A DNA stretch of 39,991 bases from Candidatus Yanofskybacteria bacterium RIFCSPLOWO2_01_FULL_39_28 (lineage in GTDB: Bacteria > Patescibacteriota > Minisyncoccia > 2-02-FULL-40-12 > GWA2-44-9). The notes beneath the pieces were generated by a model. That model saw nothing but the letters and a program-made list of their open reading frames with translations, was not told the DNA's origin and did no database searches. Shown piece after piece: positions 24,954-32,560 of this stretch (position 1 is the stretch's first letter; each line of letters starts with the position of its first letter). The DNA lies in the NCBI GenBank assembly GCA_001794635.1, contig MGKE01000003.1, positions 1 through 39,991 of the forward strand, given 5' to 3'. The translations under genes were made by a program, and so were the position numbers.

Positions 24954-25568
24954 CTAATTTTCCGCGTGTGAATAGTAAGTTGCTTTATTATCCACTCTTT
25001 TCTTGATCATCCTCATTTTTAACAATTCGGTTAAATTTCTTTTTACTGTTCTGTCTGACAAAGCGCTAAATTCATTGATAATATCTTTAGCCCTAGTATC
25101 TGGATATGATTTTATAAAATTAAGTATCTTCAACTTGCTCTGATTTAGCTTGGCTGGTTTATCGCTGACTTTGGGAATGACTGTATTTTTTACAGAAGTT
25201 TCATTTTTATCTTTTATCTTTGCACCCTTTGAAAGTAATTTATTCTCCTCCATACGATCCAATTTAATTAATAATAAACATTTTTCTACCTCAAGCAAAA
25301 AGGGTGATAACTCAAGTAGCTCTAAGTAGACCATGTCTTGAATTTGTTCCACAAGATCGTCAGAAGTAAAGAGCAGTTTGTGAAAAAACAGGTTGTATTG
25401 TGAGACATTGTTTTTATCTGCCGTGATATGCTCAACAAAACCATAAGCCCAAGTAGTAATCTTAATATCCAGCTTATTTCTAAAAAAATTATCCCCTACC
25501 TGATTATTTAATTTAACTAGTAAGGTTAGGGTTTTTATAAAATTATTGAGTGCATCCTCTCTGCTCAT
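24954..25568 (-). CDS. Two-domain protein: helical N-terminus plus C-terminal winged helix
   Basis: 204 residues. Residues ~1-105 are a helical, Leu/Phe-rich bundle (NFIKTLTLLVKLNNQVGDNF, YNLFFHKLLFTSDDLVEQI). A Lys/Asn/Ser linker follows (~110-142). Residues ~145-200 are a winged helix of the DeoR/MarR-like shape (KILNFIKSYPDTRAKDI, SDRTVKRNLTELLKMRMIKK, NKATYYS). It is a probable cytoplasmic transcription regulator; the ligand or sensor function of the helical half is unknown. It starts 7 bp after the stop of the anchored protease-like gene, so the pair is surely co-transcribed. Its likely DNA sites (24742-24945) lie just downstream, between it and the S-layer-like gene. Confidence 0.8.
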   Translation of the reverse strand: MSREDALNNFIKTLTLLVKLNNQVGDNFFRNKLDIKITTWAYGFVEHITADKNNVSQYNLFFHKLLFTSDDLVEQIQDMVYLELLELSPFLLEVEKCLLLIKLDRMEENKLLSKGAKIKDKNETSVKNTVIPKVSDKPAKLNQSKLKILNFIKSYPDTRAKDIINEFSALSDRTVKRNLTELLKMRMIKKRVDNKATYYSHAEN

Positions 25569-25575
25569 ATTAAGT

Positions 25576-26301
25576 TTATTTGTAAATTTTTTCTAAATAA
25601 GTTTTGAAAAAGTTTTCTATGATTTCTGTTTTTATTAGATTTACCGCTCCGTTTTTTAAATAAACCATGCCCCGTAATCGGCCATCCTTATCTGAAGCGC
25701 CAAAACCAAAAAGATATTGATTCGGAATAGTGTCTACTAGGACGGAGGTATCTGTTGCCTGACTTATAATTCCTTTTTGAGAAACGGTGATTGGTTTGGA
25801 TAGGTTCAGCGTCTTGCCAATAACTAATATTTCTTGGCCGCTTTTATAATTAGCCGAGTTTAATTCGGCTATACTGGAATTGAGAACAGCTGTCTTTAGA
25901 AGAAGAAGGCGGATTTTTGGATCCAGGTCAACCAGTTCGCCTTTGACAATTTTGTCATCATAGAAAATTTGATAGACACTTTCTTTAGGCCCCCACAAAT
26001 CAGTTGTAGTGACGATAAGTCCATCTGATGAAATAATAATGCCGCCACCTTGTCGTATAACACGATCGTTGCTAATGGTCTGGATACCAACTAAGCTGGG
26101 TGAGGTTTTTGTGACAATTTTTTCCCATAACTCAGGGTCGGGAACTAGTGTTGAGGTATTGACTAAAACTTCAGTTTTAGGATCAATCGTTCCCGATATG
26201 TTGGCTCCAAAAATTACGGAATTAATCGTAAACAAGAACCAAGCACCAATTATACCTCCTAAAATAGCAGTAAAAAATAATTTTAAAAACGATTTTTCCA
26301 T
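25576..26301 (-). CDS. Membrane-anchored trypsin-fold protein lacking the catalytic triad (pseudoprotease)
   Basis: About 241 residues with an N-terminal helix (LFFTAILGGIIGAWFLFTI) and an HtrA/DegP-like protease fold outside the membrane. Landmarks are WEKIVTKTSPSLVGIQT and GGGIIISSDGLIVTTTDLW. The catalytic positions look lost: the TNNHVV His block reads TTTDLW, the DLALLK Asp block reads KIRLLLLK, and the GNSGGP Ser block reads LFGFGASDKDGR. No PDZ domain follows. I infer a non-cleaving sensor, scaffold or peptide binder. The ATG at 26301 is preferred to a TTG at 26307. It is the first gene of a two-gene unit with the winged-helix protein. Confidence 0.8.
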   Translation of the reverse strand: MEKSFLKLFFTAILGGIIGAWFLFTINSVIFGANISGTIDPKTEVLVNTSTLVPDPELWEKIVTKTSPSLVGIQTISNDRVIRQGGGIIISSDGLIVTTTDLWGPKESVYQIFYDDKIVKGELVDLDPKIRLLLLKTAVLNSSIAELNSANYKSGQEILVIGKTLNLSKPITVSQKGIISQATDTSVLVDTIPNQYLFGFGASDKDGRLRGMVYLKNGAVNLIKTEIIENFFKTYLEKIYK

Positions 26302-26377
26302 AAACAAAAACAGGTTTAAATAAGACTATTAAAATATCATAGGGTAGTATAGGTTAATAAAAATTTTGAAGCAATAG

Positions 26378-26399
26378 ACCTGCCTGCCGGCAGGCAGGT
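26378..26399. repeat. 22-bp perfect GC-rich palindrome
   Basis: The arm ACCTGCCTGCC is followed directly by its complement, with no loop base. It lies 6 bp after the stop of the clan-A hydrolase gene and is far more GC-rich than its surroundings. From memory this palindrome is dispersed in CPR-type genomes, which I cannot check here. It could act as a 3'-end hairpin, but no T-run follows. Confidence 0.7.
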
Positions 26400-26405
26400 A
26401 AACTT

Positions 26406-27431
26406 TCAATGAGAGTTGAAAAGTTCTTTGGCCGTTGACCAAAATTCCTCATGACCTTTAAGTTTCATCCAGTACCACCATTCGGCGCCCCAAAGGTAAA
26501 AAGTATCAAAACCAGTTTTAGAAGAAAACTCTAGTATTTCTTTAAATTTATCAATTCCCATTCTTTCAAGTTGAGTTTCAACCGAAGTATTAACTATTGA
26601 CTGCAAGAGCCAGGGTTCAGTTGAAAGCTCTATAACAATAGCTGGTTTTTCATTTAAAAACATTTCTGTTAAATTGCGCTTTATTTTGAAAAAAGTCGGT
26701 GTTATTGGATAACGAAAAGGGCCAATCATTTGATTCCAAACGTATAAATACATGCTTGTACCAAAAACATCTCCTTGTTTATAAGCTTTAAACCAGCGGC
26801 CAAACTCTCCGCTGTCGGTTATAATAATCGGCCTTGTTGGGTCAAGTTGTTTTACAAAACTTATTTCTTTTTTCAAAAATTCCTCATCAAGAGAACCGCA
26901 AGTTGACCGGCTGAAAAAAGTCAGGTAAGGTTCGTTTTCAACCTGCCAATATTTAATATTGTCATAATTTTTGTAGCGGTTAACCACGGTTTCTATATAT
27001 TTTAAAATCCTTTCTTGTTTGTATTTTTTCTGTTCACTTTCTACTTTCAACTTTCCACTTTCAGCTTTCAACCATTCCGGTTCGTGGCATTCAGGCCAGC
27101 CGGGTAGTCGACGACCAACAGCCAAAACAACTGAAGCTCCCATCTTTTGGGCTTCTTTAATTTGAAAATCTAGTTCTTCAAAATTATATTTGCCGTCTTC
27201 TGATTCAGTTAATGGCCAATGAGCTGAAAATCTAAAATTTCTAACTCCAAGATCGTTTAAAATCGCCAGATAAGTTTCCTTCCAGTCAAGCTCTAATTCG
27301 TCAGTATGAAAACGACTGAAAGAAACACCATAAATTGGCTCATTAGATGCTGAATTGTCTAAAGATAGAAAAAATAAACAACCCAAAATTACCACGGCAA
27401 AGACTATAAAAATTTTGAATTTTTTACCCAT
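26406..27431 (-). CDS. Anchored clan-A glycoside hydrolase
   Basis: 341 residues with an N-terminal membrane/signal segment (FKIFIVFAVVILGCLFFLSL). A TIM-barrel of clan GH-A follows: YGVSFSRFHTDELELDW, NDLGVRNFRFSAHWPL, the acid/base region KYWQVENEPYL (Asn-Glu pair after a strand) and the nucleophile-type strand PAIVIELSTEPW, then TFYLWGAEWWYW. It would hydrolyse a beta-linked glycan outside the cytoplasm; the family number (GH5/39/42-like) and substrate cannot be fixed. It overlaps the EamA gene by 8 bp. A heptamer array at 27036-27072 is read as LKAESGKLKVESEQ in a loop before the acid/base strand. The stop is TGA. Confidence 0.82.
   Translation of the reverse strand: MGKKFKIFIVFAVVILGCLFFLSLDNSASNEPIYGVSFSRFHTDELELDWKETYLAILNDLGVRNFRFSAHWPLTESEDGKYNFEELDFQIKEAQKMGASVVLAVGRRLPGWPECHEPEWLKAESGKLKVESEQKKYKQERILKYIETVVNRYKNYDNIKYWQVENEPYLTFFSRSTCGSLDEEFLKKEISFVKQLDPTRPIIITDSGEFGRWFKAYKQGDVFGTSMYLYVWNQMIGPFRYPITPTFFKIKRNLTEMFLNEKPAIVIELSTEPWLLQSIVNTSVETQLERMGIDKFKEILEFSSKTGFDTFYLWGAEWWYWMKLKGHEEFWSTAKELFNSH
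27036..27072. repeat. Heptamer tandem repeat inside the clan-A hydrolase gene
   Basis: Units ACTTTCT, ACTTTCA, ACTTTCC, ACTTTCA, GCTTTCA are read on the minus strand as KAESGKLKVES. Confidence 0.85.
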
Positions 27432-28305
27432 GATTATTCAAAAATAACAACAAAAAACCTATTCCCGTTAAGATGATACCAGTTGTTTTTGAAATTAATA
27501 TTTTTTTGCTTAACTTTTCTTTAACTTCGGTTATCTTTTTGCCAAAAATTACTGCCAACAAGAAAATAAACAAAAATTTAACACCTAAAAGTGCGTTAAC
27601 CAAAGAAACGTTTCCAGAATTTATTGATAAATAGAGCATGATAAAACCGATACCGGCAAGAAACTTATTAAACACGAACACAGATTTGGATTTACGAGAA
27701 ACATGCTTCAAAGAAAACATTACTTCTTGACGAACCTCTCTAGATAAAAGGGAACAAAAGGCGGCCCCGATAAAACCGATTCTTGTCCAAAATAAGCCGT
27801 TAATAAAGCTGGACTCATTAAATAAATGCTTCATTAAAACATAGTAAACTCCTCCAAATAAACCAGCCAAAACCGCAAAAATAAAAACTTTTTTTTCAAT
27901 TTGTCCCAATAAGTAAATCCCCAAAACAAAAAACACAAAAGCCAGTGAACTAATCAAAGAAAGAGTGTCTTTTAGAATAATAACTGAAAGTATATAAGTA
28001 AAAACAGCGGTAATAGTGCCCACTTGAGTAGCCGCCACAGATATATCGCTTTGCTTGATTACTTTGTAAAAAAATATCAGGCCGACAAAAAAAGCTGCTC
28101 CCGAAGAAACAGCGATCAAGAAGTAACTTAAACCCTGCCATGAAACCCCAAAGGGTATAAGAAGCAGGGAAGCAATGCTTAAAATGGAAACGCCAAAAGC
28201 GTAGGCATGATATTTTGGAATCTGTCCCACCAGAAGATATTTATCAACAACAAAAACAACAGCATTTATAAAATAAGCTACTAAAGCTAAATATAACCAT
28301 AACAT
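27424..28305 (-). CDS. EamA/DMT-family transporter
   Basis: 293 residues with about ten hydrophobic helices arranged as two five-helix repeats, the plan of drug/metabolite transporters. The N-terminus (MLWLYLALVAYFINAVVF) starts directly in a helix, and the last helix (ISKTTGIILTGIGFLLLFL) is followed by a short tail. The substrate is unknown; its place between two glycoside hydrolases makes a sugar or sugar-derived metabolite plausible. It starts 20 bp after the GH1 stop and overlaps the next gene by 8 bp. An extended -10 element at 28312-28320 gives it a possible private promoter producing a leaderless mRNA. Confidence 0.85.
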   Translation of the reverse strand: MLWLYLALVAYFINAVVFVVDKYLLVGQIPKYHAYAFGVSILSIASLLLIPFGVSWQGLSYFLIAVSSGAAFFVGLIFFYKVIKQSDISVAATQVGTITAVFTYILSVIILKDTLSLISSLAFVFFVLGIYLLGQIEKKVFIFAVLAGLFGGVYYVLMKHLFNESSFINGLFWTRIGFIGAAFCSLLSREVRQEVMFSLKHVSRKSKSVFVFNKFLAGIGFIMLYLSINSGNVSLVNALLGVKFLFIFLLAVIFGKKITEVKEKLSKKILISKTTGIILTGIGFLLLFLNNHG

Positions 28306-28311
28306 ATAAAA

Positions 28312-28320
28312 ATTATATCA
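28312..28320 (-). promoter_or_regulatory. Extended -10 promoter before the transporter gene
   Basis: The minus strand reads TGATATAAT, a perfect TGnTATAAT element, ending 6 bp before the ATG at 28305. Initiation would fall on or beside the start codon. No -35 was seen, which is acceptable for an extended -10. Confidence 0.5.
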
Positions 28321-28325
28321 GGTGT

Positions 28326-29630
28326 TTAAAGTTCCAGCGAGTTAGTTTGGCAAATTTTAGCATATTCATATGCCGATGGGCGAATATGACGTTCAAAAGT
28401 TTTATAGTCAACTTCAACCAGGCCAAATCTTGGGCCAAAACCATGATGCCATTCAAAATTATCTAAAAGCGACCAATATAAATATCCCAGAACATCTACA
28501 CCATCTTGGACCGCTTTCCAAGACCAGTATAAATGATCTTTTATAAATTTTTTTCTTTTTTGGTCAGTCCGATCGGAAATCCCATTTTCGGTTATAAAAA
28601 TCGGTTTTTTGTATTTTTTCAAATCCAAAAGGCAGTTATAAATACCAGGGGGACATAATTCCCAACCCATATCTTCATTGATATCCTGTTTAGGCACAAC
28701 CTCACTTTTTTGACCCAAACCAGTCCTTCTGTCCATATGATAATAATTTAGGCCTATGAAATCGTAGTAGGGGGTAGCTTGATCTAAAAAATAGAAGTTT
28801 CTTAATTGTTTATATTTCCTCCTCAACCAAGTTGTGAAAATATTTTTAGTATCCGGAACAAAAACATTACTCTCTACTATTCCCACCATTACATTATGCG
28901 ACGTAACGTCGGGGTCTCGAGGTTCAACCTTTTTTGAGATCCAAGGTTGAACCTCTTTATTAAAACCAGAAGAAGGGGAGTTGTTGTATATTTTTTTTAT
29001 CTCTTTATAAGCTTCGGTGTGGGCTCTGACAATATTGCGATTAGCCATCCTCCATTCAAAAATGTTCTTGTGTTGCGGTGGCCAAAAGCCCTTTAAATAA
29101 GCAAAGCTACTATATACAGTAGTCGCCTCGTTAAAAGTTATCCACAGCCCCACCTGATCTTTTAAGGCCGAAACTACAACCTTAATAAACCTTCTGAACA
29201 GCTCCGGAGAATCAGGATTCAACCAACCGCCTTTTTCGGCAAACCAGATTGGATTAGTAAAATGCCAAAGAGTTATCATCGGCTCTATTCCCCTCTCCTT
29301 TAATGCATTGACAACATTAATATAGTGTTGTATTTCGTTTTGATTGAATTTCCCCTCTTCCGGTTCTATTCGCGACCACTCAATTGAGAAGCGGTGAATG
29401 TTCTGATTTAATTTTTTAACAATATCAAAATCTTCTTCGTACCGATTGTAACTGTCACAAGCCTTACCAGAAATAAAATTATCGGGATTTAAACCTTTTA
29501 ACTTTAAACTTTCCACTCTTAACTTGGACACCTCCCACTCCGACCAATCATTATGGTTATCCCCCTCTACCTGATGAGCTGAAGTAGCGCTCCCCCATTT
29601 AAAATTTTCTGGAAATTTAAAAACTGACAT
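28326..29630 (-). CDS. Glycoside hydrolase family 1 (beta-glucosidase/galactosidase type)
   Basis: About 434 residues with no signal peptide. The GH1 N-terminal signature FPENFKWGSATSAHQVEGD is present, then the acid/base motif as TFNEA (Glu ~168; the usual Pro is Ala), the nucleophile strand FITENGISD, and YWSLLDNFEWHHGFGPRFGL near the C-terminus. It would hydrolyse beta-linked di- or oligosaccharides in the cytoplasm. The ATG at 29630 (MSVFKFPENF) is preferred to a TTG at 29636. Two insertions are visible: a heptamer array (29494-29528, read as SKLRVESLKLKG) after the N-terminal signature, and a palindrome cluster (28899-28955, read as EVQPWISKKVEPRDPDVT) before the SHNVMVGIV strand. Confidence 0.92.
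   Translation of the reverse strand: MSVFKFPENFKWGSATSAHQVEGDNHNDWSEWEVSKLRVESLKLKGLNPDNFISGKACDSYNRYEEDFDIVKKLNQNIHRFSIEWSRIEPEEGKFNQNEIQHYINVVNALKERGIEPMITLWHFTNPIWFAEKGGWLNPDSPELFRRFIKVVVSALKDQVGLWITFNEATTVYSSFAYLKGFWPPQHKNIFEWRMANRNIVRAHTEAYKEIKKIYNNSPSSGFNKEVQPWISKKVEPRDPDVTSHNVMVGIVESNVFVPDTKNIFTTWLRRKYKQLRNFYFLDQATPYYDFIGLNYYHMDRRTGLGQKSEVVPKQDINEDMGWELCPPGIYNCLLDLKKYKKPIFITENGISDRTDQKRKKFIKDHLYWSWKAVQDGVDVLGYLYWSLLDNFEWHHGFGPRFGLVEVDYKTFERHIRPSAYEYAKICQTNSLEL
28899..28955. repeat. Palindrome cluster inserted in frame in the GH1 gene
   Basis: The palindromic 11-mers AGGTTCAACCT and AGGTTGAACCT lie in a perfect 13-bp inverted repeat (28919-28931 with 28943-28955, 11-nt loop). A CGACG-TAA-CGTCG hairpin is next to it (28899-28911). 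The whole block is translated within the GH1 protein without breaking frame and has no counterpart expected in the family core. Confidence 0.7.
29494..29528. repeat. Heptamer tandem repeat inside the GH1 gene
   Basis: Units CCTTTTA, ACTTTAA, ACTTTCC, ACTCTTA, ACTTGGA are read on the minus strand as SKLRVESLKLKG. The translated peptide resembles that of the array at 27036 in the neighbouring hydrolase (LKVES/LRVES). Confidence 0.8.
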
Positions 29631-29667
29631 TATCAATTAATTTTACCCTAATTTAATTCAAAACAAA

Positions 29668-29688
29668 AAGCGGCTTACTTTGCCGCTT
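29668..29688 (-). terminator. Terminator with the stop codon of the M48-like gene in its loop
   Basis: AAGCGGC (29668-29674) pairs with GCCGCTT (29682-29688). On the minus strand the stem is followed by TTTTTGTTTT. The TAA stop at 29675-29677 lies in the 7-nt loop. Confidence 0.8.
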
Positions 29689-30223
29689 GGGTTTTTATGT
29701 TTTCAATACGCTGGTCTCTTTCACTTTGAGACACATAATATTTATTTAAAAAATCAATTGCCACATCTGGACCGACATAAGCTAACGCTAATAAATCTGC
29801 CGCCTTCTCGGCTACGATACTCTGCCTAAGAGTCGGATTTTGGCTATGACCCATTTCATGAGCAATTACAAAGCGTCTTTCTGCTTCATTTATTTTTTTA
29901 TAAAAATTATAGTCAATGAGTATATAGTAGACCAAACCGACATCATCAAAAAACAGATAACTTGGAGTTTTAAGATAATCTTGTCCGACAGAAAATATTC
30001 TGCCATTACTTAAATTTAATTTTTCCAAACCGTAATATGGTCCTACGGACAAAATGACTTCCTCGTTAAAACCCAGATCAGACCTAATTTTGTTTACAAA
30101 TTCTTGGTCTTCTGAGGTAGGTATAATTTTTTGTTTTTTTGATTGGGCTTCTAAAACCATTGAACCTGACACCAATATCACAAAAATGACTAGAAAGATT
30201 AGCTCTGTTCTTTTTATAAACAT
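29675..30223 (-). CDS. Small anchored M48-type metallopeptidase
   Basis: 182 residues with an N-terminal membrane helix (ELIFLVIFVILVSGSMVLEA). The zinc site is visible: FVIAHEMGHSQN carries HExxH, and about 20 residues later AEKAADLLAL supplies the third ligand Glu in the E-x-x-A-D arrangement of M48 peptidases. It is smaller than typical M48 enzymes, so specificity is probably narrow or it acts with partners. The probable location is the outer membrane face, where it could degrade misfolded envelope proteins. A Shine-Dalgarno AAAGGGGG precedes the ATG at 30223, one of the clearest in the window. A terminator overlaps its stop codon. Confidence 0.8.
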   Translation of the reverse strand: MFIKRTELIFLVIFVILVSGSMVLEAQSKKQKIIPTSEDQEFVNKIRSDLGFNEEVILSVGPYYGLEKLNLSNGRIFSVGQDYLKTPSYLFFDDVGLVYYILIDYNFYKKINEAERRFVIAHEMGHSQNPTLRQSIVAEKAADLLALAYVGPDVAIDFLNKYYVSQSERDQRIENIKTQAAK

Positions 30224-30283
30224 AGTCCCCCTTTGAATTTTAAGGTACCAAAATAAACTTAACTAGATAATAAAATAAAAATA

Positions 30284-30310
30284 AATCTCCGTCAAACAAC
30301 ACAAGAGATT
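30284..30310 (-). terminator. Probable terminator after the FKBP gene
   Basis: AATCTC (30284-30289) pairs with GAGATT (30305-30310) around a 15-nt loop. On the minus strand a T-rich run TTATTTTTATTTTA follows. The stem overlaps the stop codon of the FKBP gene at 30309. The loop is long, so confidence is moderate. Confidence 0.5.
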
Positions 30311-30818
30311 ACTGTTGTGGCGGTGTTTCCACGCCAACTAATTCAATGTCAAACAAAAGAGTCGCTCCTGGCGGGATTACTCCGCCGGCGCCTTGGTCGC
30401 CATAGCCCAAATGAGCTGGGATAATTAATTTCCTTTTACCTCCAACTTTCATACCCAATAGACCTTCGTCCCAACCCTTAATAACTGTTCCGGTTCCCAA
30501 AAGAAAAACAAAAGGTTGGCCACGATCGTAAGAACTGTCAAACTTGGTTCCATCCTGAAGTGTGCCTAAATAGTGAGCTGCCATAGCATCACCGTTTTTG
30601 GCAGCAACTCCTTGACCGACAACCATGTCTTGATATTCTAAACCGCTGGGAAGTTTGACCCAGTCATTGTTTGTCATGGAGTCGTCAGAAACTGAGTCCG
30701 GAGCAGCCGGTGTTGGAATACCAGCTTCGTCAGAAGCATTTCTCATTTTATTAACAAAAAACCAAGCCGTAACACCTACTAAAACAACTACTATCACATA
30801 AATAAAAATGTTTTTCAT
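30309..30818 (-). CDS. Membrane-anchored FKBP-type peptidyl-prolyl isomerase
   Basis: 169 residues. The N-terminal helix is IFIYVIVVVLVGVTAWFFV. After an Asp/Ser/Pro linker comes one FKBP domain (~55-165) with the usual landmarks: LEYQDMVVGQGVAAKNGDAM, HYLGTLQDGTKFDSSYDRGQ, FVFLLGTGTVIKGWDEGLLG, the IPAHLGYGDQGAGGVIPPGA core, and LLFDIELVGVE. Family knowledge makes it a proline isomerase and chaperone, here outside the membrane. It is the last gene of the corA-dsbA-DUF5671-FKBP run, 13 bp after the preceding gene, so it probably assists folding of exported, Pro- and Thr-rich surface proteins. Confidence 0.93.
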   Translation of the reverse strand: MKNIFIYVIVVVLVGVTAWFFVNKMRNASDEAGIPTPAAPDSVSDDSMTNNDWVKLPSGLEYQDMVVGQGVAAKNGDAMAAHYLGTLQDGTKFDSSYDRGQPFVFLLGTGTVIKGWDEGLLGMKVGGKRKLIIPAHLGYGDQGAGGVIPPGATLLFDIELVGVETPPQQ

Positions 30819-30831
30819 ATTTAATGTATTA

Positions 30832-31785
30832 TCAGTTTTTGACCGAAGGATAAAGATCTGGATCTATAACCCTTTCAAAGCAAACCATTCCCGAACCATG
30901 ATTCCAAACACTATAAGAATCAGGGTAAGGCTTACTGTCAACAACACTGACCGGCCTCTGTGCTGATTCAAACAACGTTTTGGTGTCAGCTTCAGATGAA
31001 GAAGTGCTGAAATTAGCGCATAATTTAAAACTTAAATCTCCAATAACCACATACTCATATCCCCGGCCAGTTTCTGGATCAACTGGAACGATAAAACCAC
31101 CGATCGGATCAACCAAGTCATTTAGGTTGTTAGGTAAATATTCTTTTCTTTGCCAATAATTTATAATCTGCCATTGGATGTTCTGAAGATCAGAAACCCT
31201 TCTTTCATCAAACCGTGTTAATCTTTGGCTCTGAGGTGTTCCAGCTATAAAAAATCCTGATCCGATTATAACAATAACTACAGCAATAACTGTCCAATCA
31301 AATATCCTAATAAATTTGTATTTCTTCTCTCTAAGTTCGGACAGATAGTGAACAAAAACCGAACCAGCTATAAAAAGAATGGAAAAAACCTTTAGAATAA
31401 ACCTTTGAGACAACTCCCCTTCCAAGAAACTCCTTAACAAGGCAACTAAATCTCCTATAATAACCAGAGCGGCCACAAACAAGGTGAGATACAAAAGCCA
31501 TTTTCTTATTTTTAACTCCTTTTTTTCTGGATTTTTAGAAACATCTTTATTAAGAAACCAGGAAACCCAGACAAAAACAGGAAAAACAATAACAAATGTA
31601 GCCAAGGCTGATCTCATCATGCTTAAATACCCGGAACGTGAAAAATAAGGATCTGAAATAATATCAGGGAAATTGACATTGATACACTGAAATATAACTA
31701 TTCCCAAACTAACCGCGCTGGCAACAAGAGTGATTATAGCTAAAAGATGAAGGAAAACATCGCGGGGCAAATTTGTATTTTTCAT
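30832..31785 (-). CDS. DUF5671-like membrane protein with outer C-terminal domain
   Basis: 317 residues. Four hydrophobic helices (~10-155) begin with PRDVFLHLLAIITLVASAVS and contain FQCINVNFPDII, the pattern I associate with DUF5671 in CPR genomes. A further helix (~165-185, VIAVVIVIIGSGFFIAG) leads into a soluble domain with DLQNIQWQIINYWQRKEYLP and DPIGGFIVPVDPETGRGYEY, which resembles the globular part of type II pseudopilins. Function is unknown. It lies between a DsbA-like and an FKBP gene with gaps of 5 and 13 bp, so a role in envelope biogenesis is reasonable but unproven. Confidence 0.72.
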   Translation of the reverse strand: MKNTNLPRDVFLHLLAIITLVASAVSLGIVIFQCINVNFPDIISDPYFSRSGYLSMMRSALATFVIVFPVFVWVSWFLNKDVSKNPEKKELKIRKWLLYLTLFVAALVIIGDLVALLRSFLEGELSQRFILKVFSILFIAGSVFVHYLSELREKKYKFIRIFDWTVIAVVIVIIGSGFFIAGTPQSQRLTRFDERRVSDLQNIQWQIINYWQRKEYLPNNLNDLVDPIGGFIVPVDPETGRGYEYVVIGDLSFKLCANFSTSSSEADTKTLFESAQRPVSVVDSKPYPDSYSVWNHGSGMVCFERVIDPDLYPSVKN

Positions 31786-31790
31786 ATTAA

Positions 31791-32528
31791 TTATTTTTTA
31801 AGCTCTTCTTCTATTATGGATTTAAAGATAGAAAACGGCTGAGCCCCGACTAGTTGACGTCCATTGACATAAGTAGTAGGCGTACCACTAACACCAGCCG
31901 CGGAACCGTCGGCAAAATCCTTAGCCACCTCGTTCTTATATTTCTCCGAATCCAAACATTGATTAAATACTGGCTGGTTTAAACCAATCTGACTAGCCCA
32001 TTTTTTCAAGTCTTGAATAGTATAGGTAACCGTCCCCTGACCCAACTTGTCTTGTTCTCCAAAAATCTTGTCATGCATTTCCCAGTACTTATTTTGATCT
32101 CCGGCACATTGAGCCGCTTGAGCTGAAGCTCCAGCCATTGGGTGAAAAGATAGTGGATAGTCTCGGTAAACAAATTTAACTTTACCGGTATCAATATATT
32201 CTTTTTTGATTTGACTTAATGTATCCCGCCAAAATACTCGGCAGAAAGGACATTGATAATCACTGAATTCAATTATTGTAACCTTGGCCTTTTCGTTGCC
32301 AAGAATAGGATCGTCGTCAATTGAAACTTCCGCCTTAATCGTTCCCAGTTGATCACCAGTCGGTATATTGGCAGAGCCGTTTTTCAAGTTGCCATTGTTG
32401 GCATATAAAAAAGAACCAGAGATCATAACTCCCGCGACCAGAATAGATAATGCTAAGAAATTTTTTTCAAAAAATTTCCAAAAAAATAGTTTGTTTTGTT
32501 CCTGCCCTGTTTGTTGTTCTTGTTCCAT
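31791..32528 (-). CDS. Membrane-anchored DsbA-like thiol oxidoreductase
   Basis: About 245 residues: a short cytoplasmic tail (MEQEQQTGQEQ), a membrane helix (FLALSILVAGVMISGSFLYA), and a DsbA-type thioredoxin domain. The active site is IIEFSDYQCPFCRVFW (CxxC with Pro-Phe), and the cis-Pro loop is AGVSGTPTTYVNG. Two further Cys (AAQCAG and FNQCLDSEK) may form a second disulfide. It would introduce or shuffle disulfides in exported proteins; the surface proteins in this window carry conserved Cys pairs. I prefer the ATG at 32528 to one at 32570, because the longer form would overlap corA and add an odd hydrophobic stretch. No DsbB/VKOR partner is seen here. Confidence 0.9.
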   Translation of the reverse strand: MEQEQQTGQEQNKLFFWKFFEKNFLALSILVAGVMISGSFLYANNGNLKNGSANIPTGDQLGTIKAEVSIDDDPILGNEKAKVTIIEFSDYQCPFCRVFWRDTLSQIKKEYIDTGKVKFVYRDYPLSFHPMAGASAQAAQCAGDQNKYWEMHDKIFGEQDKLGQGTVTYTIQDLKKWASQIGLNQPVFNQCLDSEKYKNEVAKDFADGSAAGVSGTPTTYVNGRQLVGAQPFSIFKSIIEEELKK

Positions 32529-32560
32529 AATAATAAATAATACTACTTTTAAAATATTTA

